This document shows, in pieces, positions 31,601 to 43,300 of a DNA stretch of 64,000 bases. Source of the DNA: Actinostola sp. cb2023. Its lineage: Eukaryota > Cnidaria > Anthozoa > Actiniaria > Actinostolidae. How positions within the stretch are numbered: the stretch's first letter is position 1; every line of letters begins with the position of its first letter. The notes under the pieces were generated by a model. It had not been told where the DNA came from. It saw only the letters and a program-made list of their open reading frames with translations, and made no database searches. A program made the translations under genes and the position numbers. Location of the stretch: the NCBI GenBank assembly GCA_033675265.1, contig JAUJYZ010001546.1, forward strand, positions 1,356,501-1,420,500. Reading direction: 5' to 3'.

Positions 31601-33677
31601 GATTTATGGGCTATAACCCACCAAAAAAGATCATTTTGGACGATTTTTACCATTTTTCATGGGCTATAACCCACCAAAAATGATCATTGTCGACGATTTT
31701 TCACCATTTTGCACCAACAATGATCTTTGTCGACGATTTTTCACCATTTTTCATGGGCTATAACCCAACAAAAATGATCATTTTGGACGATTTTTGACCA
31801 TTTTTCATGGGCTATATAACCCACCAAAAATGATCATTTTGGACGATTTATGGGCTGTAACCCACCAAAAAAGATCATTTTGGACGATTTTTTACCAGTT
31901 TCATGGACTATAACCCACCAAAAATGATCATTTTGGACCATTTTTCAAGGGCTGTAACCCACCAAAAGATCATTTTGGACCATTTTTCAAGGGCTGTAAC
32001 CCACCAAAAATGATCATTTTGGACGATTTATGGGCTATAACCCACCAAAAAAGATCATTTTGGACCATTTTTCATGGGCTATAACCCACCAACAATGATC
32101 ATTTTGGACGATTTTGGACCATTTTTCATGGGCTATAACCCACCAAAAATGATCATTGTTGACGATTTTTCACCATTTTGCACCAACAATGATCTTTGTC
32201 GACGATTTTTCACCATTTTTCATGGGCTATAACCCACCAAAAATGATCATTTTGAACGATTTTTGACCATTTTTCATGGGCTATAACCCACCAAAAATGA
32301 TCATTTTGGACCATTTTTCATGGGCTATAACCCACCAACAATGATCATTTTGGACGATTTTGGACCATTTTTCATGGGCTATAACCCCACCAAAAATGAT
32401 CATTGTCGACGACTTTTCACCATTTTGCACCAACAATGATCTTTGTCGACGATTTTTCACCATTTTTCATGGGCTATAACCCACCAAAAATGATCATTTT
32501 GGACGATTTATGGGCTATAACCCACCAAAAAAGATCATTTTGGACGATTTTTACCATTTTTCATGGGCTATAACCCACCAAAAATGATCATTGTCGACGA
32601 TTTTTTCACCATTTTGCACCAACAATGATCTTTGTCGACGATTTTTCACCATTTTTCATGGGCTATAACCCAACAAAAATGATCATTTTGGACGATTTTT
32701 GACCATTTTTCATGGGCTATATAACCCACCAAAAATGATCATTTTGGACGATTTATGGGCTGTAACCCACCAAAAAAGATCATTTTGGACGATTTTTTAC
32801 CATTTTTCATGGACTATAACCCACCAAAAATGATCATTTTGGACCATTTTTCAAGGGCTGTAACCCACCAAAAATGATCATTTTGGACGATTTATGGGCT
32901 ATAACCCACCAAAAAAGATCATTTTGGACGATTTTTCACCATTTTTCATGGGCTGTAACCCACCAAAAAAGATCATTTTGGACGATTTTTGACCATTTTT
33001 CATGGGCTATATAACCCACCAAAAATGATCATTTTTGACCATTTTTCATGGGCTATATAACCCACCAAAAATGATCATTTTGGACCATTTTTCATGTAAC
33101 CCACCAACAATGATCATTTTGGACGAATTATGGGCTATAACCCACCAAAACTGATCGTTGTTGACGATTTTTGACCATTTTTCATGGGCTATAACCCACC
33201 AAAAATGGTCATGGTCGACAATTTTTCACCATTTTTCATTTTTCACCCAAAATGATCAATTTGGACCATTTTTCATGGGCTATAACCCACCAAAAATGAT
33301 CATTGTCGACGATTTTTGACCATTTTTCATGTAACCCACCAAAAATGATTATTTTACGATTTTTGACCATTTTTCATGGGCTGTAACCCACCAAAAATGA
33401 TCATTTTGGACGATTTATGGGCTATAACCCACCCAAAATGATCATTTTGGACGATTTTTGACCATTTTTCATGTAACCCACCAAAAATGATTATTTTACG
33501 ATTTTTGACCATTTTTCATGGGCTGTAACCCACCAAAAATGATCATTTTGGACGATTTATGGGCTATAACCCACCAAAAAAGATCATTTTGGACGATTTT
33601 TCACCATTTTTCATGGGCTATGACCCACCAAAAATGATCATTTTGGACGATTTTTGACCATTTTTCATGGGCTATAT
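25690..33677. repeat. About 55-bp minisatellite with higher-order repeats, left part
   Basis: Tandem units built from GGGCTATAACCCACC, AAAAATGATCATTTTGGACG and ATTTTTGACCATTTTTCAT. Variants carry GTCGACGATTTTTCACC and TTTGCACCAACAATGATC. Distinctive variants recur in blocks: the same landmark occurs at 27761, 29651 and 31894 (steps of 1890 and 2243 bp) and another at 26373 and 30513 (4140 bp). This shows higher-order repeat blocks of about 1.9-2.2 kb. Each unit has two dyads, CCAAAAATGATCATTTTGG and GGGCTATAACCC. Short open frames here (60-93 codons) are repeat products. Confidence 0.95.
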
Positions 33678-33825
33678 CAGGAGCCCATAAGTAGGAGCGT
33701 CCATACGGTATTGGTAAGTGTCACAGCGTTTTCACAAGTGTGGTTATTTTTAGAACAGTTTTCCCGCGAATTTTGACCAATCAGAGAACGTTTCCGGTAT
33801 GACGTTTTTTATGAATTTTGATGAG

Positions 33826-34551
33826 ATGGCAGGTAAAATAAAGATGGCATCTGATAGCGACAAAGACGCAGGGGCGGATCCAGGGGGAGGGTTCTGGGGG
33901 TTGCAACCCCCCCTATGGATATTTTTTTAATATCGCTTGTATATATATGTCTGTCCGTAGGTCTCTCTTGCACTTTCAGCTCTCTCCCTCGTAAGAATAA
34001 TATAATTCATTCATACTGTTTACACGACCGTTCGACTTCGAGGCCGGTTTGACTGATAACAGATCAAAAGAACCTGCCGTTTTTAGCGTCAAAAACGTAT
34101 GTGAAGCCTTCATACTTGTAAGCTCACCCAAGAAGACTCTTCCAAGCATCTTTGTTGGATGTCCAATAAACTCAACATTTTACTGAAAATTGAGTTTTGT
34201 TGTGTTAATAAAACAACTCCAGATCTCTAAAAATTGCATTTTAGAGCTTGTAGGTTTCACAATTTTCTGGGGGGGGCATGCCCCCAAACCCCCCTAGATG
34301 TTCGCGGCATTGCCGCTCACAAAACACAACGGCCGCAACACATGCAACCCCCTGTTTGACAAAGACCTGGATCCGCCCCTGAAGAGTATTCTTCAAGTGA
34401 ACTAAACTACGAATCGTCTAGTGATAGTGAGAGCAGTATTGAGTCATTCGGTACATCGGAATCAATTGAAAGTGATAGTGGTGACGATTGTGCTTCTAAA
34501 GGCATCCAAAGCAAGTGGTTCGAAGAACTCGAACACGAAGTGACCGACTGA
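33826..34551 (+). pseudogene. Acidic serine-rich transposon ORF interrupted by a nested element
   Basis: An ATG at 33826, 148 bp inside the element, opens a frame up to 33868 (ending SDSDKD). After the nested element the same frame resumes at 34382 and continues through EYSSSE, SSSDSESS and ESDSGDD to a stop at 34549-34551. Removing 33869-34381 leaves a continuous frame of about 70 codons, with Ser, Glu and Asp dominating. Position and composition match the 38-residue ORF of the related elements (6070-6186). It is probably the N-terminal exon of a transposon protein, now disrupted. Confidence 0.5.
33869..34381. mobile_element. Nested CAGGGGCGGATCC element inside the array transposon
   Basis: A 513-bp relative of 7014-7510, with ends CAGGGGCGGATCCAGGGG and ACCTGGATCCGCCCCTG. 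It is inserted into the acidic ORF of the host transposon at a different place from the copy at 7014. No clean target duplication is visible (left AGACG, right AAGAG). Confidence 0.8.
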
Positions 34552-35700
34552 GAAGCTGTTGTACAAAGTTGTAGCGTGTGGATGCAAATTAGCCGAAGAC
34601 TTTCAAAGACATATTTTCGTCTAAACGGCATGCGCTATTTCGTCAGAAAGTGAATTCAATTTATTCTTGGATGTGGTTTTATAGTGGTATCTTGTAATTA
34701 TCGTTGTGGAGTTTGAAGACAAGGCTATTCAAAAACAAATTCGCTGAAACTGCATGATGAGCGACAGGACGAGTCACGAGTGAATCAAATTACAAATAAG
34801 ATTGGTGAAAGTAAGCGTGTTTGTTGTGCCTTTTCTCAGTGTTACCTAAAATGACTTAAAAATGGATTGTGAATATTTTTTGTGAGTCTGATTTGAAATA
34901 TATTAATAAAAACACGCTTCGTTCAAGTTTTGATGTTTAATTTACACACGCTTCACTGTCAATATATAAAAGTTGAGCAAAAATGACACAAAATTACTTT
35001 GTTTTTAAACATTCAGTGACCTTCTTACTGCGGTACTCAGTATTATGCGAACTCAGACATTCAAACAGTCGGCTGGACTTGTCAATTACTCTAGTAATCA
35101 AATTCAAAACTCAAACCGGAATTCAAAACTAAATACATATTCTTCGACCAAATGATCCGTAATTTAGCTCAAAATCATATTTGGTTTCCATTTGGTCAGT
35201 GGGTCTTCTGACTTTTATTGAGAATCGCAGTAAGAGGTTTTTGACTGGTTGAAGTAAGCCGTGCTTTGAACCATCGGCATCAACATGACCATGTGCTCGC
35301 GAAGAACTATCGCTTTCAATGCACCTTACTTGACTTTAACTTTGATTTTCTAACGTTTCAGAGGTACAACGCTCCATAATACGTTTGTATTTCTCCGTGA
35401 AGTTAACATGAACTGATATTTCTGATCAGAAAACACGCGTTCACATTATCTATCCACGAAACTCTGCCACGAAACCGCCTGGCCATCACTTCAATTCAAA
35501 TCCTGTAAGTTCACTTCGTTCGGGAAACGCAGTCTAGAATTTTAGGTCAAGGTTCAAAGTAGCGGCCTATGGAATCCCGGGAAGTTGTTGGTATGATAAA
35601 ATTGTGAATCAGACACAAAGAAAACTGGATAATCCTGACTTTTATTTGTACATTCATCTCTTCGGGTCTTTCGAAATTCCGCCATTTTATTTTTGACGTG
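34552..35700. other. Interior of the array transposon, no intact gene
   Basis: Contains AAGATTGGTGAAAGTAAGCG (34798-34817), which looks like a splice donor (GTAAGC) and recurs at 55413-55435. The rest is AT-rich without a supported frame. Confidence 0.4.
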
Positions 35701-35861
35701 AAACCGGAAATGAAACCGCCATACTGGAAACGTTCTCTGATTGGTCAATTGACCTTCTTTCGCGGAAAATCTGTTCTAAAAATAACCACACTTGTGAAAA
35801 CGCTGTGACATAGACCCAATATAGAGCATGGACGCTCCTACTTATGGACTCCTGGCTATAT

Positions 35862-38500
35862 AACCCACCAAAAATGATCATTTTGGACCATTTTTCATGG
35901 GCTATATAACCCACCAAAAATGATCATTTTGGACCATTTTTCATGGGCTATAACCCACCAACAATGATCATTTTGGACGATTTTTATGGACCATGATTTT
36001 TCATGTAACCATTTTTATGGGCTATAACCCACCAACAATGATCATTTTGGACGATTTTTATGGGCTATAACCCACCAAAAATGATCATTGTTGACGATTT
36101 TTTTCACCATTTTGCACCAACAATGATCTTTGTCGACGATTTTTTTTAACCCACCAAAAATGATCATTGTCGACATTTTTTTTTCATGGACCATTTTTCT
36201 ATAACCCACCAAAAATGATCATGTGGACGATTTTTCACCATTTTTCATTTCACCCACCAAAAATGATCATTTTTGGGCTATAACCCACCATGATTTTATA
36301 ACCCACCAGATCATTTTGGACGATTTTTGACCATTTTTCATGGGCTATAACCCACCAAAAAAATCAATGATCAATTTTCATCATGGGCTATTGACGACCA
36401 TTTTTCATGGGCTATAACCCACCCAATGATTTTGGACGATTTTTGACATTTTTTATAACCCAAAAATGATCATTTTGGACGATTTTTGACCATTTTTTTA
36501 ACCCACCAAAAATGGGATTTTTGACCATTTTTATGGGCTGTAACCCACCAAAAAATGATCATTTTTGACCGACGATTTTTAACCCACCAAAAATGACCAT
36601 TTTTCATGGGCTATAACCCACCAAAAATGATCATGACGATTTTGGACCATTTTTCACCACCAAAATGGGACGATTTTTATAACCCACCAAAAATGATCAT
36701 TTTCGATTTTTGGACCATTTTTCATGGGCTATAACCCACCAAAAATGATCATTTTGGACGATTTATGGGCTATAACCCCACCAAAATGATCATTTTGGAC
36801 GACCATTTTTTCATGGCTGTAACCCACCAAAAATGATTTTTGGACATCATGGGCTATAACCCACCAAAAAATCATTTTGGAATGATCATTTTGGACGATT
36901 TTGGACCATTTTTCATGGGCTATAACCCACCCATTTTTGACCAAATAACCCACCAAAAAATGATCATTTTGGACGATTTTTCACCATTTTTCATGCACCA
37001 CCAAAAATGATCATTTTGACGATTTTTTTTGACCATTTTTCATGGGCTATAACCCACCAAAAAACACCATCATTTTGGACCAAAATGGGCATTATCACCA
37101 AAAATGTCGACGATTTTTCACCATTTTTCATTTTTTGGGCACCCACCAAAATGATCATTTTTGGAATTTTTTGGACCATTTTTCATGGGCTATATATAAC
37201 CCACCAAAAATGATCATTTTGGACGATTTTTTGACCATTTTTCATGGGCTATAACCCACCAAAAATGATCATTTTGGACGATTTTTGACCATTTTTCATG
37301 TAACCCACCAAAAAAATGATTATTTTACGATTTTTGACCATTTTTCATGGGCTGTAACCCACCAAAAATGATCATTTTGGACGATTTTTATGGGACCATT
37401 TTTCATGGGCTATAACCCACCAAAAAAGATCATTTTTTTGGACGATTTTTGACCATTTTTCATGTATAACCCACCAAAAATGATTATTTTTACGATTTTT
37501 GACCATTTTTCATGGGCTGTAACCCACCAAAACTGATCAATTTGGACGATTTTTGACCATTTTTCATGGGCTATAACCCACCAAAAATGATCATTGTCGA
37601 CGATTTTTGACCATTTTTCATTTTAACCTATAACCCACCAAAAATGATTATTTTTTACGATTTTTGACCATTTTTCATGGGCTGTAACCCACCAAAAATG
37701 ATCATTTTGGACGATTTATGGGCTATAACCCACCAAAAAAGATCATTTTGGACGATTTTTGACCATTTTTCATGTAACCCACCAAAAATGATTATTTTAC
37801 GATTTTTGACCATTTTTCATGGGCTGTAACCCACCAAAAATGATCATTTTGGACGATGTTTCACCATCAGTTTTCATTTTTCACCAAAAATGATCATTTT
37901 GGACGATGTTTCACCATTTTTCATTTTTCACCAAAAATGATCATTTTAGACCATTTTTCATGGGCTATAACCCCCCAACAATGATCATTTTGGACGATTT
38001 ATGGGCTATAACCCACCCAAAATGATCATTTTGGACGATGTTTGACCATTTTTCATGTAACCCACCAACAATGATCATTTTGGACGATTTATGGGCTATA
38101 ACCCACCAAAAATGATCATTGTTGACGATTTTTCACCATTTTGCACCAACAATGATCTTTGTCGACGATTTTTCACCATTTTTCATGGGCTATAACCCAC
38201 CAAAAATGATCATTTTGGACCATTTTTCATGGGCTATAACCCACCAACAATTATCATTTTGGACGATTTTGGACCATTTTTCATGGGCTATAACCCACCA
38301 AAAATGATCATTTTGGACCATTTTTCATGGGCTATAACCCACCAACAATGATCATTTTGGACCATTTTTCATGGGCTATAACCCACCAACAATGATCATT
38401 TTGGACGATTTTTGACCATTTTTCATGGGCTATAACCCACCAAAAATGATCATTGTCGACGATTTTTGACCATTTCGCTGCAAGAGCTATAGCCCACCAA
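35862..38500. repeat. About 55-bp minisatellite, right part (more degenerate)
   Basis: Continuation of the array after the transposon. Units between 35960 and 37160 are scrambled, with partial units and variable spacers. From about 37200 to 38470 they are regular again. The contrast with the well-ordered left part suggests array-edge decay or assembly noise. Confidence 0.93.
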
Positions 38501-38519
38501 AAATTAACATTTTATATAT

Positions 38520-38900
38520 TCTATATAGGTATTCGTCCCCGAATAGGGTTTGGTTTTTGAACCTCCAGATCCTTAAATTGGGTACCATATTTGCTTTTAC
38601 ACCATAAAATAAAATATTCCGATCTTTTTAAAATTTGGGTAGACACATTTTTTATTTTGACTAAAAAATCCGCTAGCGTAACAGTCAGCGTATGTACTTC
38701 TGATATTAGCGATTTCCAAAGGAATAGTATTGACTTTTTCCTTAAATTGGGTCTATATTTTAGTGACAAATCCTTGGAAAGGGTATGAATTTTCGAATTC
38801 TTCAACCTTGAATAGGGTCAGGGTTTGGACATCCCGGGGGCACACCCCTATCCTAAATTTCCGGGAGTACCCTCCCCCCCGGGCATTTTGAACGATTTCT
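38520..38900. repeat. Dispersed repeat ending in GGGAGTACCCTCCCCCC
   Basis: A segment with repeated GAATAGGGT and TTAAATTGGGT motifs ends in CCGGGAGTACCCTCCCCCC. The inverse GGGGGGTACTCCC starts the segment at 63456-63843, which is likewise built from short repeats (AATCCAGGT). I read both as members of one G-tract-ended repeat family. Non-coding. Confidence 0.45.
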
Positions 38901-39106
38901 GACCATTTTACATGGTATATATAACCCACCCATTTTGCATGGGCTATTCCACGCGGCATCATACAACACAGGAACTCTGTCAAGATTAGTGTGCCCTAAG
39001 AAAGGAAGGCCATCAAATGGACGTCCGTCGAATGGATATGGTGCCCATTAGAAATAGTTAGTCTGGATGAGATTACTTGTAACTAAAACGTGTTTCGTGG
39101 CATGTC
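38901..39106. other. Short unique spacer
   Basis: Remnants of the array unit to about 38945, then unique sequence with no gene seen. Confidence 0.4.
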
Positions 39107-39116
39107 AGTAATGTCT

Positions 39117-39192
39117 CATTCTCGTATCCAGGGCCCACTCGTCATTTGGTTGGTTGTGACCAAATGAGGAGTGGGCTCTGGGTACGAGAATG
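39117..39192. mobile_element. 76-bp hairpin MITE with 10-bp flanking repeats
   Basis: Ends CATTCTCGTATCCAGGGCCC and GGGCTCTGGGTACGAGAATG pair with few mismatches. Flanks are AGTAATGTCT on both sides (39107-39116, 39193-39202). A similar CCCAGAGCCCACGACC...CCAAATGACGAG runs off the window end at 63970-64000, so the family is dispersed. Confidence 0.75.
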
Positions 39193-39202
39193 AGTAATGT
39201 CT

Positions 39203-39530
39203 GTGAAAAATAAATACTGATCAGAATAAAACGGCTTAAAAGTGAAGATCAGTTGTGATGATTTATTGAATTTATTTTTTTATTTTATTGTTTTGAAATT
39301 AAGATCTTAAAGTAATGTTCACGTGTCTTGGTTCCAGTGTCTTACACCCAGCAAACAGCAAAGCACCTGATACAAGATCAGCGTGTTTGCTTCGTTTTGT
39401 AATTATTTCTAAGCTAAACTATACAAATCGTCTATTTTGTTTCAACAAGGTTTCAAACATTTGTTACTAAAACGTTGCTACTGATATTTTGTTAAATGTT
39501 TATCACAGGCTTACCAAACTCAAGGTGGGG
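39203..39530. other. AT-rich intergenic stretch
   Basis: No gene, array or hairpin recognised. Confidence 0.4.
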
Positions 39531-39813
39531 TTCCTGTGTTGGTTGGTTGGGGTTCCTGTGGTGAGTTCTGTTCGCTAAACCATGTGAATTTGCCGTTTTT
39601 AGGTCAGTGAAATGTTAAAGAGTTTTCAGGAGGTTTTAGTTTCCAATAAAGTGTCAAACAGCTGAAAAGAAGGATGACTAAAGTTTGTTTTGACCCTTTA
39701 TTGGAAACTAAAACTTCTTGAAAACCCTTGAACATTTCAACCTAAAAACGGCAAATTCACATGGTTTAGCGAACAGAACTCACCACAGGAACCCCAACCA
39801 ACCAACACAGGAA
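39531..39813. mobile_element. Foldback element with about 130-bp arms
   Basis: Left arm 39531-39660 and right arm about 39685-39813 are imperfect reverse complements around a spacer of about 25 bp. The outermost 70 bp are identical (TTCCTGTGTTGGTTGGTTGG onwards). The GGGGTTCCTGTG motif occurs twice at the left end. The CACAGGAACCCCAACC core resembles the local transposon ends but points outward here. No target duplication is clear. Confidence 0.7.
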
Positions 39814-40008
39814 AGAATTTCATACAAGCACTTTTCACAACATTCCATGTCATCCGAGTAGACCTGTAGCATTCCACTGTTTCCTTGGAAAACTCCATTT
39901 CAGGACTTCTCTGTGTGAAATCCCATTTTGTTCCGTTCCAGATTCCTGATTTTATCTCTGGGATCACTTGCGGTCCTCTCTGGGTTCATTTGCGGGCCAA
40001 AAGGTCGG

Positions 40009-40098
40009 TCGCGCGCGCGCGCGCTGCCATGACTTGGAGTTTTTCCGCATGTTTTGTTGTTGTTGCCGTCATGAAAATGGCGGAGCAAAAGCAGGAGA
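40009..40098 (+). promoter_or_regulatory. CpG-rich leader with a YY1-like motif before the Myb/SANT exon
   Basis: A run of CG dinucleotides (TCGCGCGCGCGCGCGC) is followed by ATGAAAATGGCGGAGC, which contains the AANATGGCGG motif of YY1 sites often found just downstream of animal promoters. Inferred 5' region of the exon at 40099-40259. Confidence 0.35.
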
Positions 40099-40259
40099 AT
40101 GCTAGCTAAGAAGGCTAAACGACGACAAAACTTTTCAGAGAAGGAAGTATCAGTTTTAGTTGAAGAAACACAGACAAACATTTGTCTACTTCAAAGCAAG
40201 TTTTCTTCAACGGTTACAAATGCAAAAAAAGATGAGCTGTGGGGGTTAATAACAGAAAA
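40099..40259 (+). CDS. Myb/SANT-like DNA-binding domain protein, first exon (partial)
   Basis: The frame from the ATG at 40099 reads a basic start (AKKAKRRQ), then NFSEKEVSVLVEE, KFSSTVTNAKKDELW and GLITEK. This is the N-terminal half of the Myb/SANT-like domain found in NAIF1/MSANTD-type proteins and in proteins of Harbinger transposons: an F..E...L.E..E helix, a K(F)SS..TN.K(K) turn and the W..I helix. These proteins bind DNA. The exon ends at a donor GTAAAT (40260), in mid-domain; without splicing the frame stops at 40261-40263. An upstream ATG (40071, MKMAEQKQENAS) overlaps in another frame, so either it is an upstream ORF or a one-base error separates two parts of one N terminus. Downstream exons were not found in the window; the first intron would begin with the 65-bp satellite. 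Confidence 0.7.
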
Positions 40260-40321
40260 GTAAATGTATTTTCTAACGGTTTGGAATGCACATTTAATAG
40301 CACGGTATGTTGTGTCAAGGC

Positions 40322-43300
40322 GTTGTCAGTGTCACACTGCTACCTTAGGGAATATTAAAGGAGTATATAATGAATAGTTCAGTTAGTTGATCAGTGTCAC
40401 ACTGCTACCTTAGGGAATATTAAAGGAGTATATAATGAATAGTTCAGTTAGTTGATCAGTGTCACACTGCTACCTTAGGGAATATTAAAGGAGTATATAA
40501 TGAATAGTTCAGTTAGTTGATCAGTGTCACACTGCTACCTTAGGGAATATTAAAGGAGTATATAATGAATAGTTCAGTTAGTTGATCAGTGTCACACTGC
40601 TACCTTAGGGAATATTAAAGGAGTATATAATGAATAGTTCAGTTAGTTGATCAGTGTCACACTGCTACCTTAGGGAATATTAAAGGAGTATATAATGAAT
40701 AGTTCAGTTAGTTGATCAGTGTCACACTGCTACCTTAGGGAATATTAAAGGAGTATATAATGAATAGTTCAGTTAGTTGATCAGTGTCACACTGCTACCT
40801 TAGGGAATATTAAAGGAGTATATCTTAATGAATAGTTCAGTTAGTTGATCAGTGTCACACTGCTACCTTAGGGAATATTAAAGGAGTATATAATGAATAG
40901 TTCAGTTAGTTGATCAGTGTCACACTGCTACCTTAGGGAATATTAAAGGAGTATATCTTAATGAATAGTTCAGTTAGTTGATCAGTGTCACACTGCTACC
41001 TTAGGGAATATTAAAGGAGTATATAATGAATAGTTCAGTTAGTTGATCAGTGTCACACTGCTACCTTAGGGAATGTTAAAGGAGTATATAATGAATAGTT
41101 CAGTTAGTTGATCAGTGTCACACTGCTACCTTAGGGAATATTAAAGGAGTATATAATGAATAGTTCAGTTAGTTGATCAGTGTCACACTGCTACCTTAGG
41201 GAATATTAAAGGAGTATATAATGAATAGTTCAGTTAGTTGCATGATCAGTGTCACACTGCTACCTTAGGGAATATTAAAGGAGTATATAATGAATAGTTC
41301 AGTTAGTTGATCAGTGTCACACTGCTACCTTAGGGAATATTAAAGGAGTATATAATGAATAGTTCAGTTAGTTGATCAGTGTCACACTGCTACCTTAGGG
41401 AATATTAAAGGAGTATATAATGAATAGTTCAGTTAGTTGATCAGTGTCACACTGCTACCTTAGGGAATATTAAAGGAGTATATAATGAATAGTTCAGTTA
41501 GTTGATCAGTGTCACACTGCTACCTTAGGGAATATTAAAGGAGTATATAATGAATAGTTCAGTTAGTTGATCAGTGTCACACTGCTACCTTAGGGAATAT
41601 TAAAGGAGTATATAATGAATAGTTCAGTTAGTTGATCAGTGTCACACTGCTACCTTAGGGAATATTAAAGGAGTATATAATGAATAGTTCAGTTAGTTGA
41701 TCAGTGTCACACTGCTACCTTAGGGAATATTAAAGGAGTATATAATGAATAGTTCAGTTAGTTGATCAGTGTCACACTGCTACCTTAGGGAATATTAAAG
41801 GAGTATATAATGAATAGTTCAGTTAGTTGATCAGTGTCACACTGCTACCTTAGGGAATATTAAAGGAGTATATAATGAATAGTTCAGTTAGTTGATCAGT
41901 GTCACACTGCTACCTTAGGGAATATTAAAGGAGTATATAATGAATAGTTCAGTTAGTTGATCAGTGTCACACTGCTACCTTAGGGAATATTAAAGGAGTA
42001 TATCTTAATGAATAGTTCAGTTAGTTGATCAGTGTCACACTGCTACCTTAGGGAATATTAAAGGAGTATATAATGAATAGTTCAGTTAGTTGATCAGTGT
42101 CACACTGCTACCTTAGGGAATATTAAAGGAGTATATAATGAATAGTTCAGTTAGTTGATCAGTGTCACACTGCTACCTTAGGGAATATTAAAGGAGTATA
42201 TAATGAATAGTTCAGTTAGTTGATCAGTGTCACACTGCTACCTTAGGGAATATTAAAGGAGTATATAATGAATAGTTCAGTTAGTTGATCAGTGTCACAC
42301 TGCTACCTTAGGGAATATTAAAGGAGTATATAATGAATAGTTCAGTTAGTTGATCAGTGTCACACTGCTACCTTAGGGAATATTAAAGGAGTATATAATG
42401 AATAGTTCAGTTAGTTGATCAGTGTCACACTGCTACCTTAGGGAATATTAAAGGAGTATATAATGAATAGTTCAGTTAGTTGATCAGTGTCACACTGCTA
42501 CCTTAGGGAATATTAAAGGAGTATATAATGAATAGTTCAGTTAGTTGATCAGTGTCACACTGCTACCTTAGGGAATATTAAAGGAGTATATAATGAATAG
42601 TTCAGTTAGTTGATCAGTGTCACACTGCTACCTTAGGGAATATTAAAGGAGTATATAATGAATAGTTCAGTTAGTTGATCAGTGTCACACTGCTACCTTA
42701 GGGAATATTAAAGGAGTATATAATGAATAGTTCAGTTAGTTGATCAGTGTCACACTGCTACCTTAGGGAATATTAAAGGAGTATCTTAATGAATAGTTCA
42801 GTTAGTTGATCAGTGTCACACTGCTACCTTAGGGAATATTAAAGGAGTATATAATGAATAGTTCAGTTAGTTGATCAGTGTCACACTGCTACCTTAGGGA
42901 ATATTAAAGGAGTATAATAATGAATAGTTCAGTTAGTTGATCAGTGTCACACTGCTACCTTAGGGAATATTAAAGGAGTATATAATGAATAGTTCAGTTA
43001 GTTGCATGATCAGTGTCACACTGCTACCTTAGGGAATATTAAAGGAGTATATAATGAATAGTTCAGTTAGTTGATCAGTGTCACACTGCTACCTTAGGGA
43101 ATATTAAAGGAGTATATAATGAATAGTTCAGTTAGTTGATCAGTGTCACACTGCTACCTTAGGGAATATTAAAGGAGTATATAATGAATAGTTCAGTTAG
43201 TTGATCAGTGTCACACTGCTACCTTAGGGAATATTAAAGGAGTATATAATGAATAGTTCAGTTAGTTGATCAGTGTCACACTGCTACCTTAGGGAATATT

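Larger units (their letters stand above)
33678..35854. mobile_element. CAGGAGCCC-type DNA transposon inserted in the minisatellite
   Basis: Terminal inverted repeats CAGGAGCCCATAAGTAGGAG and complement, with further paired blocks (CACAGCGTTTTCACAAGTGT on the left and its complement on the right). It is flanked by 7-bp duplications GCTATAT (33671-33677, 35855-35861) copied from the minisatellite unit. It is distantly related to the elements at 5910 and 11517: similar ends, a CCAAT box about 100 bp inside (near 33778), and an acidic serine-rich ORF near the left end. That ORF is split by a nested element at 33869-34381. No recognisable transposase catalytic region. Confidence 0.92.

Noticed and set aside
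25767..32463. Many 60-93-codon frames with MGYNPPKMIILD-like repeats
   Set aside because: Translations of the 55-bp minisatellite. Identical frames recur with the higher-order blocks and are broken by length variants.
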